A stretch of 7,887 bases of DNA from Sutterella sp. UBA1442 (lineage in GTDB: Bacteria > Pseudomonadota > Gammaproteobacteria > Burkholderiales > Burkholderiaceae_F), in assembly GCA_002329575.1 (NCBI GenBank), contig DCTK01000023.1, positions 14,763-22,649 on the forward strand. The letters run 5' to 3'. Positions 6,537 through 7,887 of the stretch are shown one piece after another. The first letter of the stretch is position 1. Each line of letters starts with the position of its first letter. Under the pieces are notes generated by a model. The model saw only the letters and a list, made by a program, of their open reading frames with translations, was not told where the DNA came from and made no database searches. The position numbers were made by a program, and so were the translations under genes.

Positions 6537-7887
6537 TTACAGTAGGGGCGAAATCAAATAACACGCCCCTTCTTTCATACGTTCGATAATCGGGCGCTTA
6601 TACCATTTTGCCAGTGCAATTTGTTCAGAATCTGCTTCGTACTGGTTATTGAGCATGGCAATCTTGCGATTGAATTCACGATCAAACACCAAAAGCATCA
6701 ACTCGTAATTTAAGTGCATACTACGCATGTCCATGTTGACTGTCCCGAATAAAGAGACTTCGCCGTCAATAATGATGCTCTTGGTATGCAACATGCCTTT
6801 TTTATGTAAAAAGATTTTTACGCCAGCTCTTAACAAGTCTTCAAAATAACGCCGAGAGGCGTAATCGACAGGTCGTGAGTCGCTTTTTTCAGCCACAATC
6901 AAAAGAACTTTGACGCCTCGTACCGCTGCGTTTTGAAGCGCTAATGCCAAGGCTTCACCCGGCACAAAATAAGGGGTCACGATACGAACTTCTTGCCTGG
7001 CGTTATAGATGGCATCGAGAATAATGCGTTGGTTAGCATCATCGTTTGTTGCAGGGCCGGACGGAACAAGCATCACCGTAGCTTGATCAGGGATGTCAAA
7101 TTCCGGAGGGTTTTTAGCTTTGAATTCGGGCAGTTCGTCATCGGCAACAGACAGTGTTTTCCAGTCAAAGGAAATCAGGTAGTAAAGGCTTGCAACGATT
7201 TCACCTTTTGTGCGCACCATGGCATCAATCCATTGACCGACTTTGGCCTCTTTTTTGAAAAAGTGCGGATCTGCCATATTAAGACTGCCGCTATAGCCGA
7301 TGGATTGATCAATAACGACAACCTTTCGGTGCAAGCGGATGTCAACGCGCGAAAGTAATGCGCTGAAAATGGAGACTGGCAATGCGCTTTCAAGACGAAT
7401 GCCTTCGTGACGGAACATGGGAGCCCAGTGGCTACTTAAAAATTTCGAAGAGCCGATGGCATCGACAAGAACGTAGCATTTAACACCTCGGCGGGCAGCT
7501 CGGATTAAGGCAGCAGAAACATCATCGGCTTTACCGCCGACATCCCAGATATAAAACTCCATAACAATGCAGGAGCGGGCATTGTCAATGTCTTTAACGA
7601 GTCGGGTAAGGGTTTCGTCGGCATCGTTTAAAAGTGCAAGGGAGGATTGCTGGGTGAGGGGACAGCGGCTAAGTCTTGTGGCCAGTCGAGACAGCCCTCG
7701 CCACTGGAGCGGGGCCATTGCATCGGTGTGCATGAAATGCCTAAAAATCTGACGGCGTTTTCGCATTTCGCGGCGTAGCTTTCTTGCGTGCCATTTTCCA
7801 AGCGTTCGTTCGCCCATCAGGAGGTAGAGAATAAAGCCGAAATAGGGCAGAATGACAGTGATTAAAATCCACGCAAAAGAACTCCCC
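6537..7887 (-). CDS. Cardiolipin synthase, ClsA-type phospholipase D family, 5' end cut off
   Basis: An inner-membrane enzyme that makes cardiolipin, typically by condensing two phosphatidylglycerols. Two HKD motifs are complete. Numbering from the internal Met at 7817, the first is His163-Lys165-Asp170 (HRKVVVID, then GSLNMAD) and the second is His344-Lys346-Asp351 (HTKSIIID, then GTVNMDMRS). The C-terminal RPIIERM...ISPLL is typical of ClsA. The ATG at 7817 is not the true start: the frame stays open for 23 more codons to the window edge, reading FAWILITVILPYFGFILYLL. This is the hydrophobic transmembrane segment expected just before the basic GERTLGKWHARKLRR region. E. coli ClsA has two N-terminal membrane helices and 486 residues; 449 residues are visible here, so the first helix and true start lie outside. 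Its stop is 6 bp from that of the convergent membrane-protein gene. Confidence 0.95.
   Translation of the reverse strand, partial: GSSFAWILITVILPYFGFILYLLMGERTLGKWHARKLRREMRKRRQIFRHFMHTDAMAPLQWRGLSRLATRLSRCPLTQQSSLALLNDADETLTRLVKDIDNARSCIVMEFYIWDVGGKADDVSAALIRAARRGVKCYVLVDAIGSSKFLSSHWAPMFRHEGIRLESALPVSIFSALLSRVDIRLHRKVVVIDQSIGYSGSLNMADPHFFKKEAKVGQWIDAMVRTKGEIVASLYYLISFDWKTLSVADDELPEFKAKNPPEFDIPDQATVMLVPSGPATNDDANQRIILDAIYNARQEVRIVTPYFVPGEALALALQNAAVRGVKVLLIVAEKSDSRPVDYASRRYFEDLLRAGVKIFLHKKGMLHTKSIIIDGEVSLFGTVNMDMRSMHLNYELMLLVFDREFNRKIAMLNNQYEADSEQIALAKWYKRPIIERMKEGACYLISPLL
6544..6576 (+). terminator. Possible terminator of the membrane-protein gene, inside the 3' end of cls
   Basis: AGGGGCG (6544-6550) pairs perfectly with CGCCCCT (6564-6570) around a 13-nt loop, and TCTTTC follows on the plus strand. 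It begins 13 bp after the plus-strand stop and lies within the last codons of the cardiolipin synthase gene. The loop is long and the T-tract is broken, so function is uncertain. Confidence 0.35.

Noticed and set aside
1..7887. Mobile element, defence system, CRISPR array or toxin-antitoxin pair
   Set aside because: No transposase, integrase, nuclease, reverse transcriptase, repeat array or paired small genes were found; every substantial coding region fits a housekeeping or envelope family, or the one unknown membrane protein.

Overview
The window looks like ordinary chromosomal DNA of a betaproteobacterium, most likely a member of the Burkholderiales. The evidence is the gene run argS, a SPOR-domain protein, dsbA and a short-chain dehydrogenase, which I recall as a conserved order in that group, together with a FolE2-type GTP cyclohydrolase. 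Moderate G+C and very AT-rich intergenic DNA would fit a host-associated lineage such as Sutterellaceae, but that placement is inference. There are no insertion sequences, phage genes, CRISPR arrays, tRNAs or rRNAs.

Layout, left to right. On the minus strand, read from right to left, a folate/queuosine-entry gene (folE2, 5841-5047) is followed by a terminator-like hairpin. A tight cluster comes next: argS (4971-3253), a SPOR-domain membrane protein (3239-2697), a periplasmic DsbA-like thiol-disulfide protein (2685-2059), a phosphomannomutase/phosphoglucomutase (2037-658) and an SDR oxidoreductase (646 to the left edge, 3' end missing). Gaps inside the cluster are 11-21 bp, and two stop codons overlap the next gene's Shine-Dalgarno sequence, so this is very probably one operon. 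Right of folE2 is a 302-bp AT-rich divergent intergenic region. It is followed by a small plus-strand membrane protein of unknown function (6144-6530). A minus-strand cardiolipin synthase converges on it from the right edge, with only 6 bp between the two stop codons.

Functionally the segment mixes translation (ArgRS), cofactor synthesis (FolE2) and envelope work: septal or peptidoglycan binding (SPOR), disulfide chemistry (DsbA), sugar-phosphate supply for surface glycans (phosphohexomutase) and membrane lipid synthesis (cardiolipin synthase). The points most worth a second look are the unusual DsbA active site (CGHC plus Thr-cisPro), the hairpin and perfect 14-bp palindrome ahead of argS, and the uncharacterised membrane protein with its long AT-rich upstream region. 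I found no convincing new multi-gene system.
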